Positions 1-15,755 are shown, counted from the first letter of the stretch. The stretch: DNA of 64,000 nucleotides from Tetrahymena thermophila SB210 (GCF_000189635.1 NW_002476535.1:186001-250000), one strand, 5' to 3'. Notes: generated by a model from the letters alone, not told the origin. Numbers and translations are program-made.

Positions 1-3000
1 GAGTGTTAATATTTTAAAAATTATTCATTGCTTATGTAGCTATTATAAAATTGATATTTCTTTGTATCAACATCCATTTCTAACAAATTTTAAACTTGAT
101 AATTTATCTGTGTTTGAAAATATATCTATATATCTTAAAAGGGAGTATTTTTTAAAGAACTTTTTAGTGTAAGAAGTGGCTAAACATATGGATAGAGAAA
201 AAGAATTTTGATAAACTGGCAATAGCGATCATTAAAATAATGTAACTACAATAAAGGATAGTTATTACTTAGCTTAGATTTTATGATTTCTGAGCATAGT
301 CCTCATATAGATACTGCAAGAAAACTATTAGTGCTAACATGAAATTAGAAATCGTGTCAAAATTTGAAAGATTTTTGTTTTAAAATGGTTAATAAATGAG
401 TTTTGCAGAAATGTAGATAACTAAGATTATCGTGATTATTATTTTTGATAAGGACTATTAATCTGAATAGATAAAGTATCCATTTATTATAACAATTATT
501 GTTTTCATATAAATTCTAACAAATTCCCAAAGGTAAAATTAGTTTTTATACTCTAGATATAAAAAACCATACTTTAACACAGTTCTTGTACTTTAAAGTG
601 ATTTTCTTCTTTTTACCAGAAACAAAGAAAAAATAAGTGGAGCCCCAAGCCAAAATATTAGAGAAGGAATGAAAAATAGATTAAAAATTTTTTGAAATTT
701 TTCATCATTGCAAGGTGTAGCAGGATAGAAATTAATATAATCAGTACCAGATATATTCCTACATCTCATAGAGCTTAGCAAAAAGTGTACAGCAGTTGGT
801 TATAAATAATATAGTAAAAGTTATATAGAAATGATGGTAGCATGAGGGTTAGTATAAGATGAAAAGTACTTTGATTTATTTTTAGCTTATGGTATATAAA
901 CTATAAAGCTAATAAATTATATTAGCATGTAAACTGCAGCAATATAAAAAAAAGGTAAAACTGTATTTTAAATACCTAAAATGCCTGCATATCCAGCATT
1001 ATTATTCCATTAAGAAGGATATATGCAAGAAAAAGAGTATGTGAGCTATGAAGTTGTTTCTCCAACAATAGATATACTAGTTTTAATTCGATTTCCAACA
1101 CTTTCATTCAAATTAACTGCCAACACACTTATTTATAGAAAATTAAGTATAATTTTTATATGAAAAGGAACATTGTCTCTAAAACAAGAGGAGGACACTG
1201 GAAGAATTTCCATCAAGCGGATATAAGTTGCCTTACAATAGTGAGTAAATGTTTTGATGATCGTGAGAAGTAATAAATAGGTAATTACTATTAAAGAACT
1301 CAATAATACGAAAAAATAAATTAAATTTGACTATAAGCTTCCACATTCTCTGCATTAATTCAATTATGGAACACTTCTATATCTTCTTTGAACAAATATA
1401 TTTTATATGTTCGAGCTATTTGTATCTTCTACACTCTTATTTTATGACCAGACTAAACCATCAACATCACAACTTTCACAAAGGGGCCCTTTTAAATTAT
1501 TTTTTATGTAAATTATTAGAATTTTAATGAAAAAACTATTAAAATATTTTAATACAAAATTTTTTGTTAACTATTTTTAATCTTTTGTTTTGGAAAAAAT
1601 ATAATTTGGATTTATTTTAATGTTAAATAGCTCAACAACAATAGCTAAAATATATGAGGTTGATTCATTTATTATTAAAAAAAAATAATTTTTAGCAATA
1701 TACCTATATATCCTTCTATGCATCCATATTTAGAATTAGGGTCTTAGCTCTTACAAGCAAAGGGCTTATTTTTGCATTCAAGAATATTATCTGATATATC
1801 AGATTAGCTTTTCCAAAATCCATCTAAAAGTTGTATTTTATTTGAATCACAAGCTAAAGCTCCTTGTGGGCAAGGTAAGCAATTTTGTGGAGAAGCTAAA
1901 AATTGATCATCAAATTTTTATAAAGAATAAGTTCCTTGAGGACAGACGTAACAAGTAGTAATATTAGATGGGAGTTATTGATATATTTCACCTTAGATAC
2001 ATTATCTGAACTTGATATCTACTAAAATTAGCTATTAGCCAATTTGCTAATTTATATTATATTTAAAATATAGCTATGCGTGAGCGTTTGGATGCTAGCT
2101 AATTATTATTTAAGAAAATACTATTGCTCGCTCTGTAGAATTATAGCTATTTATATTTGTTAATGCTCTTCCATTAATTAGCACAGCTTAATCTCCTTAA
2201 ATAAGTTCAAATGAGTAATTTTAGATTTCAGTTACAATTTCTGAAGGATATAAATTATTTAAAAAATTAATTTAATCAAAATTCCATTTAACACCTTCAT
2301 TATCAACTAATTAGATTCCAAAACTGAATTTACCTCCACTCTGAAGTTATAAAATTTAAATATATTTATCCTTTACTATTTATTAATTATTTTAATCAAT
2401 TGATTTTAGAAGATTAAGTGAATTTTGTATTGATATTTTAGACTATTCATGAATTTTGTCTGTTTCAATTTTAAAGGCAAATATATCTGTTAAGTAAGTT
2501 GCAACATTATTTCCAAAAATAGTGGCTTAATTACTGAAAACAACACGAATAAATAGATTAGAATAGTTTAATTAGCTCCCTGATTAATCGTTTAGTAATC
2601 TCATACCTCCTCCAATCAAGGCTTTGTTCTCACTTATTACTGAATTTCTATCTATTTCAATTTAATTAAAGTAATTTGCTAAGATTGCTCCCCCATTTGC
2701 TTTTGCTATGTTATTTTAGAAAATACTTGTTTTTATACTTATTTGATTTTTAGTATTGTATAAGTATATAGCACAGCCTGAAATACATGAATTTCTGATA
2801 AAAACACTATTCACCATTTAAAAATCAGTTGTATTTATCAGCTGAATGTTTGCTTAATTTAAATAATAATGGATGGTATCTAATTTTACTGTGTCTGTAG
2901 ATATATAAATTATATAATTATATCTATTTGTATCTTACTAAGAGAAAGTATTATTAGTAATTGTAAAGTTGTATAGATTAATAATTTAATTTTGCTTTTA

Positions 3001-6000
3001 ATATTACACGAAGTCATTATTCTCAACCTGTTTCTAGTAAGTCAAAAACTATAAATTCTAATTATTTTAAAAAACTATATTTTTAAGTTAAATATTTACA
3101 CAACCTTATATAAGCATTGTAGAAATAGATATTGTTGGTATTAAAGTTATTTCATTTTCTTAAGTTATTGTTTCCTCTAATTTTCTTCTATCTTTTTCAA
3201 AGAAATATCTTAACTAACCTTATAGAGTTAATAATTTAAAACAATTTATTATAGATATGTTAGTAAGGGTTGAGTTAAATATCTAACTTATAAAAAATAT
3301 TCTTGTAATTTAAGATTAAACAACATTTACAGTGTCAATATTTAGGTTTTTAACTTGTTAAATTGAAAAGATAGAATAAATGCTTCTAATTTAGCAATTT
3401 TTGATTATTAAATTTTAAATAGACACAGTAGAAATATTAAATATGTTAAAAAAACTATTATCTACTTTCTAATCAAACTAAAGTGAGTCCAAAGTTAAAA
3501 AGCTAATAATTAATGAGTTCATGTTGCTAAAATAGAATTTATTATCACTTATCTTATTATTTTAAGAAATTGTTATATTATTTAGAAATACGTTTTAGAC
3601 ATTCTATGGAAATTAAACTGAGCTAGAATCTTCAATGAATTGTAAATTAAAGTCAGATAAGCTAAAGTTAGAGAAAAATTATGGATTTTAGTGATATTAC
3701 TGTTAACCAAAGGTCTACTAAGTAATATTTAGATAATTATTAGCAATACTTTAAGGATAGAATGCCACATTGAACTAGTATTAAGAATAGAATCTAAAAG
3801 TTTAATTTGGCAGCAGTAAATTATAAATTTAAGTCTACTATTTGATTTAGATATTTTAATAATTAATTTAAATTTACGATTAAGTTTATTGTTGAGCTAT
3901 ATTCTAGTAATTTAAAATATTTTTATCAGACTAAAAATCACTATTGTAGTTGAATATACCTATGCAATATTTATCATTGTATGAATTTATGTCTGCTTAT
4001 AAATCATAAACATTGCTTTACGAGAAGAAAGATAAATATAAAATATTCTATTTTATATATGAATTAAGCAATTATGGATATTTTAAGTTATTCTGTGTTT
4101 AAGCTATAAGTACTGCTGACTTGGTAATAGAATTCAAGTAATAAATTTCAATGCTATTTATGTAAAATACTAAAATAACATCTTGCGTATCTGAATAGAC
4201 AGTGTTTATTTCAATTATATTATAAACATTAATTTATTTTCTTATTATATCAAATAAAATTAAGTCTATTCTGTTGTAGATATTAATTTAATTCTGAGAA
4301 TATAATATTATATAATTTTTGCTAAATCTCAATTTATTCTAAAATTAAGAAGGAAGACTTCTACTGGTGAGCATTAAGTGTACTTCTTTTTCTAAGATAA
4401 ATAAAGTAGACTTACCTATTTAGTTAATAAATATTCTTTAGTATAAGCTATCCCATTCAGCAATATTAACTTATTCGATAGGATTTATACTATATAAATA
4501 GTTGAATACATTTTTAACGTCTGTAATTTGCTCAGTCAAATCTGGCAACATTATAAAAGTTACATATCCTGTGTTATGAATAATCAGTAATTGTTTAGAT
4601 GAAATTGCTATAATTTTAATCATCTAACCTTTTGTGTTAATATTTTATATTTAAAATGAAGAAACTATGCTTGAATTTAAACCGTAAACCTATCCATCCT
4701 AGCATCCCATATATAAATACGAATTAGCAATAGTACTTACAATTACTCTTTCTTGTTTATTTTACATAAGAGAATCAGCTGTAAAGTTTTAAGTTGTAGT
4801 GTTGTAAATATACTAAGTCCCTTAAATATCTTAAATTCTCAATTAAAATAATATTAAATCGGTTGGAATTACTTAAAAGAAATTAATATTTTGCTAAATA
4901 GTTGAACTCTTAAAGTAGTTTTAGAAAATCTGTATCTAACTCTTTTGTATAATAAAAGCTGTTTAGCAAGAGTTTAAGCAAAGAAATTACATCACTTGAT
5001 TACTGAATTATCCTATATATTGCTTTTAAGAGTTTTAATATGAGTAAAAGTTGTTGTTGGAATCTACAAAATAACAAATTTAGTTATTAGTAGTGTTTAA
5101 ATAGCACTAATAAAAATATTTGAAAAAACTTATTCCTTCAACCTAATTTTAAATTAAGTTATTATATTCTACAAAAAATATTCTTTTTTAATTGTAGACA
5201 AGAATTTTATTCATTATTTTTAAGAATTTCATTTTTATAAAATCTCCTTACTGAGGTGTGTTTTAAAATAATTCTTATATTTAATATAACTGTTTAATTA
5301 TCTTGCTACTTGTATCCCACTCAATTAAGAGTCCATTCATATTAATTGTGAAATACCTGTCATTTAAGCTATCATAAAATGCGTCTGAAACATAATAATT
5401 ATTATTATTAGAATAAGAATAATAGCTTTATCCTACAATTTAGAAAGATTCCAAGCTATAATAATAAATTTGCCCATTAGTTGACTCCATATAACTTACA
5501 GCAATTTATAATTAAGATTCAATAAACAATATACTTGTGATTGTCTAAACGTTTTAATATTAAACTGTATTCATTAGAGTTAGTGTTAATCTACTTATTA
5601 TATTCATTGATTCTAAAAAATTTAAAATAAAATAAATTAATTTATTATATTAATTTTAAAAATATCAAAAGTTGTTTTTTTTGTTTATTTTATTTTAAAT
5701 AAATATTTTCATAACTTTTGCTGCATAAAATAATTTGAATAAACCATCAAATAGTACTATAAAACATTTAACTCTGAACTTTGCAGTTATTAAAAAAAAA
5801 GGGCTGTTAGAAAAATTTAAATTTTTTTTTAAGGAGTATTTTGAAAATATTTAAGGGATTAATGTCAAAAGTTATTAAGGTAACTAATTAATTGTAATTC
5901 AAATGAAAGAATCTTACTGAAATTTAATTTTTAATGAATATTCTTTAAAAAAAGTTGAAATTTCTATTATAGAAATGGGAAATCTTTAAAAAGGATTTGA

Positions 6001-9000
6001 AAATATCAAAATAAACTTTTATTACTTGAAGTAGAGACAATCAGATAGTCTGAGATATAATAAAATTTTAGATTACCATAGTTAATGATGCCTTGTATAT
6101 CTTAAGCTAGCTTTTATCCTTTGAAATCTAAAAATCTCAATATATTGTTTCCTATCAAATATATTACTTAATTTATCAAATCTACTTCATATTAAATGTT
6201 GCTCATGCTTGTTATAACAACAATAGGATTTAATTGACCCGATTTTATTTATTCTGAAGTAAAAATATATAAATAAACATTAAAAAAGCATACGAAAATC
6301 TATGAGTTTAAAAAACAATCATCGAGCTATTTAGAGTAAATCTCAATCGGTTGAATGTTATTACTTATAATAGGAATCGATATTTTACAAAGCTTTTTTT
6401 CTAATATATAAATTATCTGCTAACTAACCGATACGTACATTTTTTTAATTTGGTTTATTTAAAATAATTGCTATACAGTAATCTGTTCATCAGTTATGTT
6501 AACTAATGCCATTTAAGTATCACTATAAGCAATAAGAATTTTAGTATTAGACTGATCATCTAAAGAATAATTATTAAAGTAAGTATTCTATATTTACTGA
6601 GTTGGAATAACAGTTTCTAAAAAAAAGCTATTGAGATTAATAATATTTACTTAATTCCCTAATGTAATAATTTTATTCATTTGATCTGAGTGAATTAGTT
6701 ATGTATTATTGCTAATAGGTAAAGATCCACCTTTATTTTACTGTAAAATTTCTTAGCTAATTATTTAATTGGCATTAGTAAAGAATAGTTTTCCGTTATC
6801 ATTAGAAGAATAATAAATCTATTTACTCTAAATATATAAATAAAACAGATTTTTAAACTAGCTCTATGACATTTAAGTATTATAAGAGTTGTATTGAATT
6901 TAATTATCAACAAAATTAATTCTCTTAATTTCAAAAGCATCGCTTTAGTCAATTACATTAGACTAGTAATTTTAGTTTTAAACTTTTTAAAATATTGCAG
7001 CAAAAGAAGCAATAATTTAGTTGCTGCTATTAATTTGCTGAATTTAAGGATTTAAAACTTAAATATAATTCCCAAATAAAACAAAAATTTATGTTTAAAA
7101 AAGAGACTGAATCTTATATATCTCAAAAAGGAATTATTTGCTAGTTTAAATATAACAAAATAAAATTTATTATTCGTTGTAAACTTATATTTATGAGCAA
7201 TATTTATTTGCATTTCTAGGCCAATTTGGTATAAAATCTAATAAATTTAATTTGTCATTTTACTACAGACTATCGTTTAAGCAGAATATTGCTGAGCTCT
7301 AAAAGCTTACATAAATTTAATACTAATTGTTATTAATTAGAAGAGCAATATTTTATATAGCATCGTTTTGAACAATATTATTCCATGTTATACAAACTTA
7401 AGTATTCCATGTGCATTAATTAACCATGTTACTATTACTTTAGTAATATATGTATTTAGTTTCATTTGGAAAGAGTATCATTTAATATGTTACTTTAATT
7501 ACGAATTGTTAGACACTTTCAAAATTTTTCTAAAAAATTACTACATTGTTATCCATTTTCGCTAGAAAGTAATTTGTTGCTTGAAAAAAATGTAATTCAA
7601 CTTATGAAAAATTTTATTTGACACCTTTAAATTCTACTAAAGAAAAATTTTATAAAGATATTTCTGCTATTCTATCTTGCAAAACCAAAATTATGCTATC
7701 ATTAAAATTTTCTATATCTAAGCATTAATTACTATTTAAATTGTCGTAAAATGAGTATTTCTAGTTAATAAGATTATTTTAAGTGAGAACAAATATGTGT
7801 ATATAAGGATTAGCTTTATTACATGTTATTAAATAGTTAAAATTCTGATTAAATATAATTTTTATAATTTAATCAGTACTTTAAAATACTTAAGGGATAT
7901 TGTAATCTTACAAAAGTTAGTTAGAAAGTAAATTTAAATCGATATCTTATAATAAATTACTATATAAGTAGATTCTATTTTTGAAAAAGGGATTTTACTA
8001 GAAATTAACATTAGTCTACTACCCAACTAAGATTGGAATTCGTTTTTACTCAATTAATTGATCTAATTAAATTTTATATACTATAAAATTATTTAAATCA
8101 CTATTTAGCAAACCTATAAAAGCATCTTATAAAATAATTAAGTATTGTGGAAGTAAATTATCAGGAAGATTAACTTTTTACATTGCTGATACTTAGTTTG
8201 CGTTACATTAAAATATGGTTGCTTATTTAGAATATGTAATACTTAAAGTTTTATAATCAATTTATTATGAATAAATATTTTATTGCGACTGAGCTAAAAG
8301 AGATTTTTAAGGATTTTAAGTAGTCAAATCAATTGAATATAAGCTATATAATTTGCTATTATTATTGAAGCTAAGAAAAACAAATACAGCAGAGTTTAGT
8401 AAGTAACTTTAATTGACACTAGAATTATTTTCTTGACCTATGTTTTGCAAATAAGTCTATATCCTATACTCATTTTTTGCAGAGTCATATTAAATTTAAA
8501 GTATTGTAAAAAACAAATAGCTTTAATCAGTAATAATTGCATAATTTATGAAGAGATTAACAAATTTGATGTCAGATTTTAAGGTATAAGGGGGTATTAA
8601 ATTAACATAAGTATTAGTGTCTATTAGCAATAAAAGTGTGCTTTAAATAGAATCGTCATAAGCAGTAATAAACAATTTATCACTAAATACCACTTGTAAC
8701 TAAGAGTATTAACTTAAATTTCCTTCATTCAATTTTAATTGATAAAATGAATCTAATTAATTCATGTTGTAAATATTAACTAAACCTACTGAATTATTTT
8801 GAAAAAAATAAATCATTTATTATTAAACAATCATTTTTTGTATATTTAATAAAACTAAGTTGTAATCTTTGATTGGTTAGTTTTTTTAGATATCTACTAT
8901 TTTCGCATATTGATATTAGCCGTATATTATCAAAATACCTAGATTTTGAATTCCATTTTATGAAATTGATAGACTAATTCCACTTATTGATTAAATATTT

Positions 9001-9368
9001 AGAGAGTTATTTAAATCGTTTTCTATTTAGTTTGTTTGTATTTAAGGGCATTATTTTCTTTACTAGCAAGATTATGAATAAAAATTTGGCGATGATTATT
9101 AAGGACACACTGACACACAAATATTTTTATCTTGATCATAAAACATACCAGCTAAACATTTATTATAATTGCATAATCCTGTTTATGTGTTTAGATCAAA
9201 ATTAATTTAGCATTAATTGCAAGATATGTTGCTTGAAATTTAATTAATTAAACAGCTTTAACACCCTCCACACTACTCGGAGTTATATAATAACTAGCAA
9301 TAGATGACCTTAGTTAATGAGAGTAAAATCACTTGAAAAATTAAACTATTTTTAAAAGTTTTATACAT
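1..9368 (-). CDS. Giant multi-domain membrane protein, family member A (3' end outside window)
   Basis: Read with TAA/TAG as Gln, exons are 6026-9368, 1704-5612 and <1-1488. Introns 5613-6025 and 1489-1703 begin GTAA/GTAT, end TAG/AAG, and both split a codon after its first base. The frame is open for 2,913 codons to the window edge. The start at 9368 gives a signal peptide ending near IYC, then a Cys-rich head (ECGGC-like CxxC pairs, about residues 30-115). About 1,000 residues of beta-propeller-like sequence follow, then a beta-helix-like region with GGA and GGG turns. A Cys module follows (CxxCPQGxYSL, GFW, CIEGYIGPLCESCD). A multi-pass membrane domain contains SFSCIYPSQW and LWEFVRIYMKTIIV. 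It is the most divergent of the five family members and lacks the intron that D and E have between the two propeller regions. Function unknown; a surface receptor or adhesin is inference. Confidence 0.85.
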
Positions 9369-10600
9369 TAAAACTCAACGATTTTTAAATTAATAGTCTT
9401 TTATCGAACTAATAAGTTTTTAATAAATTAATTGAAAAAGGAAGTATTTTATTATTCACTTAAATTTCTAAAGTTAACTTTATTGCTATATTTCAAATAT
9501 GTAGATTATAAATTTAAATTTATATCATATATTTAAAAACAGAATTTTAATAGAATAATTAAAATATTATATCATCTCAATTTATATAATTTAGACTTTT
9601 GAATTATTTATTTCCACTAATTATTATTTTTAATGTCCTTAAGAGACCTTCATACTAAATTGATATTGATTACTAATAATATAATATATTTAACATTGAT
9701 GTACGATTATAACATTGATAAAAAAGACTTATATTTAAATGAATTAAAAAATGATCATATCAGCATTTATTAATTTTTTACATGTTACAAAATATTATAT
9801 CCCATCAAAATTATTTATTTTAAAATTCAATAAATAAAGGACTAATATATGGATAGATAGAGCTCAAAGATGTATTTAAATTTCACATAATTACTTAAAA
9901 ATTTTCAATAGAAAGTTGGTGGATATGTAATATATTTTTCCATACTTTTTTATTAAAAAAACTATTTGGTAAAAATAAAGAAATTAAATTTTTAATAAAC
10001 TAACTAATAATTAAATCTATTCTAAAGAATCTATTTTATATAAATTAAATTCTAGTTTAATAACAAATATTTTAAATAAGACACCAGCTATAATAAAAAA
10101 GTATCATCTCATCAAACTATAAATATAATAGGCTCAGTAGAATTAATTTTCTTGTATTCTTCATTACAAAATATCTAAATGGAATAGGTTTTATATATAG
10201 AATTAATTATTTTTAATTAAATTAATAATTAATTTAAATTAAAACATGTTAGTTATATTTACCTCCTCCTCTTATATATAAAAACAATCTTAGGAGTATG
10301 GTAAATATTTTAGAGAAAAGTAGGGATGGAGATTATATTAATTAAGGAGAATTTATTGTAGATAAATATCTAATTGTTAATATCTTTAAGATATATTTTA
10401 ATCTATTTTTTAGTATTAGAATGATAGTAAAAAGAAAAATAAAAATGCAAATGAGCAAAAGATGACTTTAAAAATACTTCTTGATATTAAAAAAACAATA
10501 TATAAAAAATAAATATTTCTTTTATTTTTATTTTGCAACCAATAATAGAATTTCAAAAAATAATTATTTTTTCTGATACATATATTTTTTTTTTTCAATC
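9369..10600. other. Intergenic, A+T-rich
   Basis: This lies between the start of gene A and the end of gene B. I found no open frame with coding character and no RNA gene. From about 9915 onward the sequence is recognisably similar to 20890-21265, so the left edge of duplication unit 1 falls inside this spacer. The part left of that, 9369-9914, presumably holds the promoter of gene A, but no specific element was recognised. Confidence 0.6.
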
Positions 10601-13600
10601 TCATTTATCTAAATCAGAATTTACTATATTTTTAATATTCAGTTTGTTAATTTCAAAAGCCATTGTATTATTTACTACTTAAACAGGCCTATTTTCTTCA
10701 AATTAAAAAATATCATCAGTAATATCAGAGCTTTAAGACTGTTCAATTTAATTCTAGTTTTAGGCAAAAAATATTTCTTAATTAACAATAGGCTAAGCTT
10801 TACTGATTTTAAAAGGAGAGATACTATTATTATTTTATATACTGCTAGAAGTAGCTAAACTAAATAAATTTTTTTTTTAATAACCAGTTTAAGAAACCTT
10901 TGTATTTTCTTCAAGTATATTTTTGTCACTATCTTTTAAAAAATTATTATTCCAAAGAGTTTCTCTTTCTTTATTTTATTTGAAATAAAATTTAGACTTA
11001 GAAAAGTTTTGAGGTGTATCTTCAAATTTTATGTTTGGATGTACACTAAAATTGTCTAGCTAACTTATGTTTTAAAAGTTTAATGGTATTTCTGTCTGAT
11101 AGCTTTCTTTTTTTTAATTTTTTAGTTTATATAAATTTAAAATAGTTTTAAAAAAATTTAACTAACTAATTAATAAACTAAGTAAAGAATTAATAATAAA
11201 AAAACAAATATTTAATCTAAATTTACAGCTGTTTTTGTTAACTGTAGATGAAATTTAAATAATCTATTAATGTATTTTTTAAGTTCTTATTTGAGCAAGG
11301 CTTTTTTTAATTTTCTTCCATAGCATTAATGCTTTCATTTACTTTTACTAAGTAGATATATCATTTTTTTGTACTTTTTTTGAGTTTATAAGTTTAAAAA
11401 TATAGTTAACTAACCTACCAAAGCAACTATTTAATGAATAAAACTTTAGTTTTATTATTATGTAGATTAGATAAAAGATAAATCCATAGTGAAAGAAGCA
11501 TATGATAATTTAAAAGAGAATGAATGAATAATTTATATAAATTTAGCTAAGGACTATGCAAAAAATAATATTTAGCTATGAAAAAACTACCAGTTTTAGC
11601 AGATACTTACTATAATAGGGATCAGCAATCAAAACTAAGATGATGTAGATAAAAATAATTACTACACAAATCAAAAAAATATCTAGGTTGAGCTAATTAA
11701 ACATAGTTATTATTATCACTATTAATGTTTTGTAGTAAATAATGATAAACTCCCAATAGCAATACTTTTTTTTATACTCTAAATAGAAATAACCATACTT
11801 AAATTTAGTAGTACAGTAATCCATTTTATTTTTTCTAATATGATATCTAAAAATGTAATAAAATATTAGTATTGGAAATAGTATCCAAAACAAAAGATTA
11901 GGCAAAACAATAGAATATTTAAATTACTAATAAGATACATCATCGCATGAAAGAAGAAGATTTATGGTTTGATATTTTTATTATCCAATTGTTCTACAAG
12001 TTATTGCTTCTGTAAAAAATCTTATATTATCTGGCTAGAAAAAGAAAAAAAGAAAATTTATCAACATATATTTATGATATTTATTAACTTTTAAAATTTT
12101 TAAACTTTTTAAAATGCACATAATCAAAGCTAGGAGTACTAAGAATATAATAGGAACGATAGACTAAGAAATAGCTCTGATTTTTTCAATTCCATACATT
12201 TAAATCATCTCCGAGCTATATATGCATGAAAAGCTTATTATTAATTAACTTACAGGCATTCCAGCAACTTGAGGTAATATATTAAAAACTGAAGGTAGAA
12301 TAAAATGAATTTAGTTAGCTAAAAGCACTGATGATAGCTGTAAATAATCTACTAATTTTTTAATATAAAAAACAGATTCATCATTTATTGAACTCCTAGA
12401 AAATGGAACTAATCCAATTAAACGCATATAATAACATGTTGAGTTATGTATATAGCTATTCATAAACATTATTACACTAAAAAGGAAATATAAAAGAAAT
12501 AGAGTGATCGCTAAAACCATAAATAGTATTTGGTATTTTTAATCACTACATTCAGTACAATTATAGTTTTCAAAGGAATTAGTATACCTTTTACCTTTCC
12601 ATACAGTGCCAAGATAATCACAAGTCTCACATAAAGGTCCCATATATCCTAATTATTTAAGGCGATTAATTATTTTCGCATTTAAAGAAAATATACCATA
12701 AAATTCCCTTTTTCAACAAAAATTTATTTATGTAATAAAATTCAATCAAAATAAGTATTTGGAAAAATAAGAAATATAGTATTTTTAAATTGATTATTAA
12801 AAAAATTAAAAAATTACCTTAAATACATCCAAATTTACTTGATTAATCTGCCTCATTACATATATCTGGATATTATTAATTACAAGCTATAATTTAATCA
12901 CTTTATTGATTTATTCTCCAGTATCCTGCTTCAAGAATAATTTAATCCTAAGAACAACTGACTGAAAATTCAGGACATTTTTTACACTCATAATCCTAAG
13001 TATCTGTATTAGATGAATTTTAATCTGGAATTAATAAGGAATATGTTCCAGGTAAGCACTCTTAACAAATAACTATAAAGCTAAATTATTTTATTGGAAT
13101 CTCACCTCTTATACATTATCTAAATTATAAATTTAAAGGTATCAACATAGATTGATATTAATTGCTAATAATTAGCTTTAATGATAAACTATCTGTTGAT
13201 TAAAGAGGAATATAAGAAAGAGACAACGTCTAAAAGCTGAAAGCCCCAGTTGTTTGATTAAACTATTTAGCTGAAATTAATGATTGACCTTTAATTTAAG
13301 CAATTTAATTGTTTTGTGACTATAAATACTAATTCTATGTAGATTAACTAATTTCAATAAGATATTGAGAAAGTTCATCTTAAATGAACTTGGGATAATT
13401 ATTAGTTATATATCTGTCAACATTAATTGAAAAAATCTTATTTTCACTATCTAATAGTTTTATATTTAGTATAACATTTCCTCCACTTTGTAGTTCAGAT
13501 ATTAGAACTGTATTAGCTGTTTAATAATTTTATATATCTTACTCTCCCAATAACATAGTTTATTCTTGTGAATTTTATAAATATATTTATAATTAAGAAG

Positions 13601-15433
13601 GATATCTCCCTACATTGTTTCCATAAATATATCCTTGATTATTTTAGAAATGGCAATTGATTACTTCAGTCTTTTATTATTATTAATTAGTTTTCAAGCT
13701 TGATGATATAATTCTTAAACCACCCCCAATTTAAGCTTAATTATTACTTAATAAAGATTCGTAGTCTATTTCAAAGTTGTTTACATTAAAAACCATGATA
13801 GCACCACCTGAACAGGAAGCTGTATTATTTATAAAGCTTGAATTGAATATTTAAACATATTACATGATATCAGAAAAATAAAGAGATCCCCCTAAAGCAC
13901 CTTTGTTTTAGGTAAATAAGCTATTAGAGATTCTAACAGTAATAGATGATGAAATAAAGCAATTTCCTTGATTGATATGGGATTAAATTTAATCTATAAA
14001 AACAAAGGAATTTTAAATGTTAATTAAATAAATCTGCTGATTCTCATTAAAAGAAGTAGGAAAAATATTATTGATAAGAGTCAAATTTTTAATATTAATA
14101 TTATCTTAATTTAAAGATAGTATTCCAGAAGACTATTCAAATTATCTACTTGTATAAATTTACAATAATTCTATGTTATCTTGAGCTATATAATCCTAAA
14201 TTAGCAAATTCATAATTCCCATAAAATTAAATAAATAGAAATTTGTTTAAGTATTTTAAGTGCTTTAATCTACATTCCCTAAATTTATTTGATTTGGATT
14301 TTGAACTGATTTTGTACATTTTTCAATTTTAGTAGATTAAAAAGTTACATTTTGGTTTTACTATAGTAAAAACAAATTACCATCTATTTAGCTATTGAAA
14401 ATACTAAAATTGTATTGTATAACGATGCTACTATTTAGCACTTGCATAAATTATGAGTAATTACTCATTAAATGGCATTTATCTAAAGTCAAATTTTATA
14501 TGAGAACATAATTACAGTTTCTAATTATGATAAAAGCTGGATTTATTTGATTTTAAGTTAAATTATTTTTATAACCTGTAAAATTAACATTTTATATTTT
14601 TAGGTTTTGAATAATTACAGTTTGTTTATTTTCAAATACTAAAGAAGTATTTCCTGAAATTGTCTAGTTCACAATACTTATATTTTGGAGAGTTGTTACA
14701 TTTGTATTTTAGTTAAAACCTATCTGGATATTTTACTGATTGAAGACAAAATTAAAATTATCCATGTAAATATCAATAGGATAATATTAAAATGTACTAG
14801 AATTAATAGTAAGATTATTATTAGTAGTATTTTTCGGCCTTAAAATTACCTAAATATTTATATTATTCAAGAAATCTAATTGTTTAAGCTCTTCTCCAAC
14901 CAGAACTGATAGCTTGTATTTCATATTACTAGCACTTTAATTCAAAATAATATCTAACTGATTAAATGTATTGCTATCCTCTGTTATTGTTAAGGAAGAA
15001 ATACACTATTAAGTATTCACAGAAGAATTTAATGAAGAAAATATTCCAAAGCTTAAATATTTTTCAAAAATACTATTTTATGATACTCCTATTAAATGAA
15101 TAAACTGTTAACTAATTAAAAGTTCAATAAGTGCTATCTTTGGATCAGTTAGTTACACACTTTCAATAGAATTTATTACATTTTATGATATGTCTATGTA
15201 TGCTGATTCAATTCTTGTTGTAAAAACAACAATAATAATATTACTACTAAGGAGATGAATATCTGATATTCTATCTTTTCTGTTATACCTTCTCAATCTA
15301 TTTATATAATTAAGATTATTATCAAATACATTTATTTATGCTGCACTAGCAAGTATTAAATAGCTAGAATTCTGCACTATTTTTTTGTATTCATTATCTG
15401 GAAAGCTTATGAATTTGAGAAAAGAATTATTCA
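10601..15433 (-). CDS. Family member B, 3' portion: beta-helix, Cys module, membrane domain and tail
   Basis: Exons 12818-15433 and 10601-12648 flank an intron at 12649-12817 (GTAATT...TAG) and stay open to a TGA at 10601-10603. The product contains FPDNEYKK, many beta-helix-type turns, the module YWRIN...GCIQ then GYMGPLCETCD, and a multi-pass membrane domain (MNSYIHNSTCYYMR, SFSCIYSSEM, CYWEFIIIYYK). It ends in a polar tail. About 420 residues present in D and E at the beginning of this exon are missing. The stretch may be joined to the 5' portion by an intron 15434-15772: the junction TCA A|TG keeps frame and even creates an ATG. Upstream, the same frame meets a TGA at 15492-15494. Because the 5' portion carries a frameshift, the whole gene may be non-functional. 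Confidence 0.6.
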
Positions 15434-15755
15434 CTAAACTATAGGTATGCAAAAAAAGTTTTGAGAAATTTTTTTTGTTAATTTGATAGAATCATTCCTA
15501 CTATCTCCAGAACACAGTTTAGTATATATCTGTATACTGTTAGCTTTATATTTGAATTTGGTATGTGGGACCTTTGTTTATGTTCATTCTTTGATAGAAA
15601 AAATTTAATTAATTTTGAAAATTTGTGAATTCGAATGATTATTAAAAAACAAAAAAATATGGTTAATTTAGAGCTTTCTTTTGATCAAAAGGATAATAAT
15701 AAAAAAATACAAGTATTGTGAATATTGAATGATAAAAATATTTATTTTATTTATT

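Noticed and set aside
1..1600. First impression that gene A is truncated, with noncoding sequence at 1-1600
   Set aside because: After placing an intron at 1489-1703 the frame resumes with GPLCESCD and continues open through a membrane domain to the window edge, so the region is coding.
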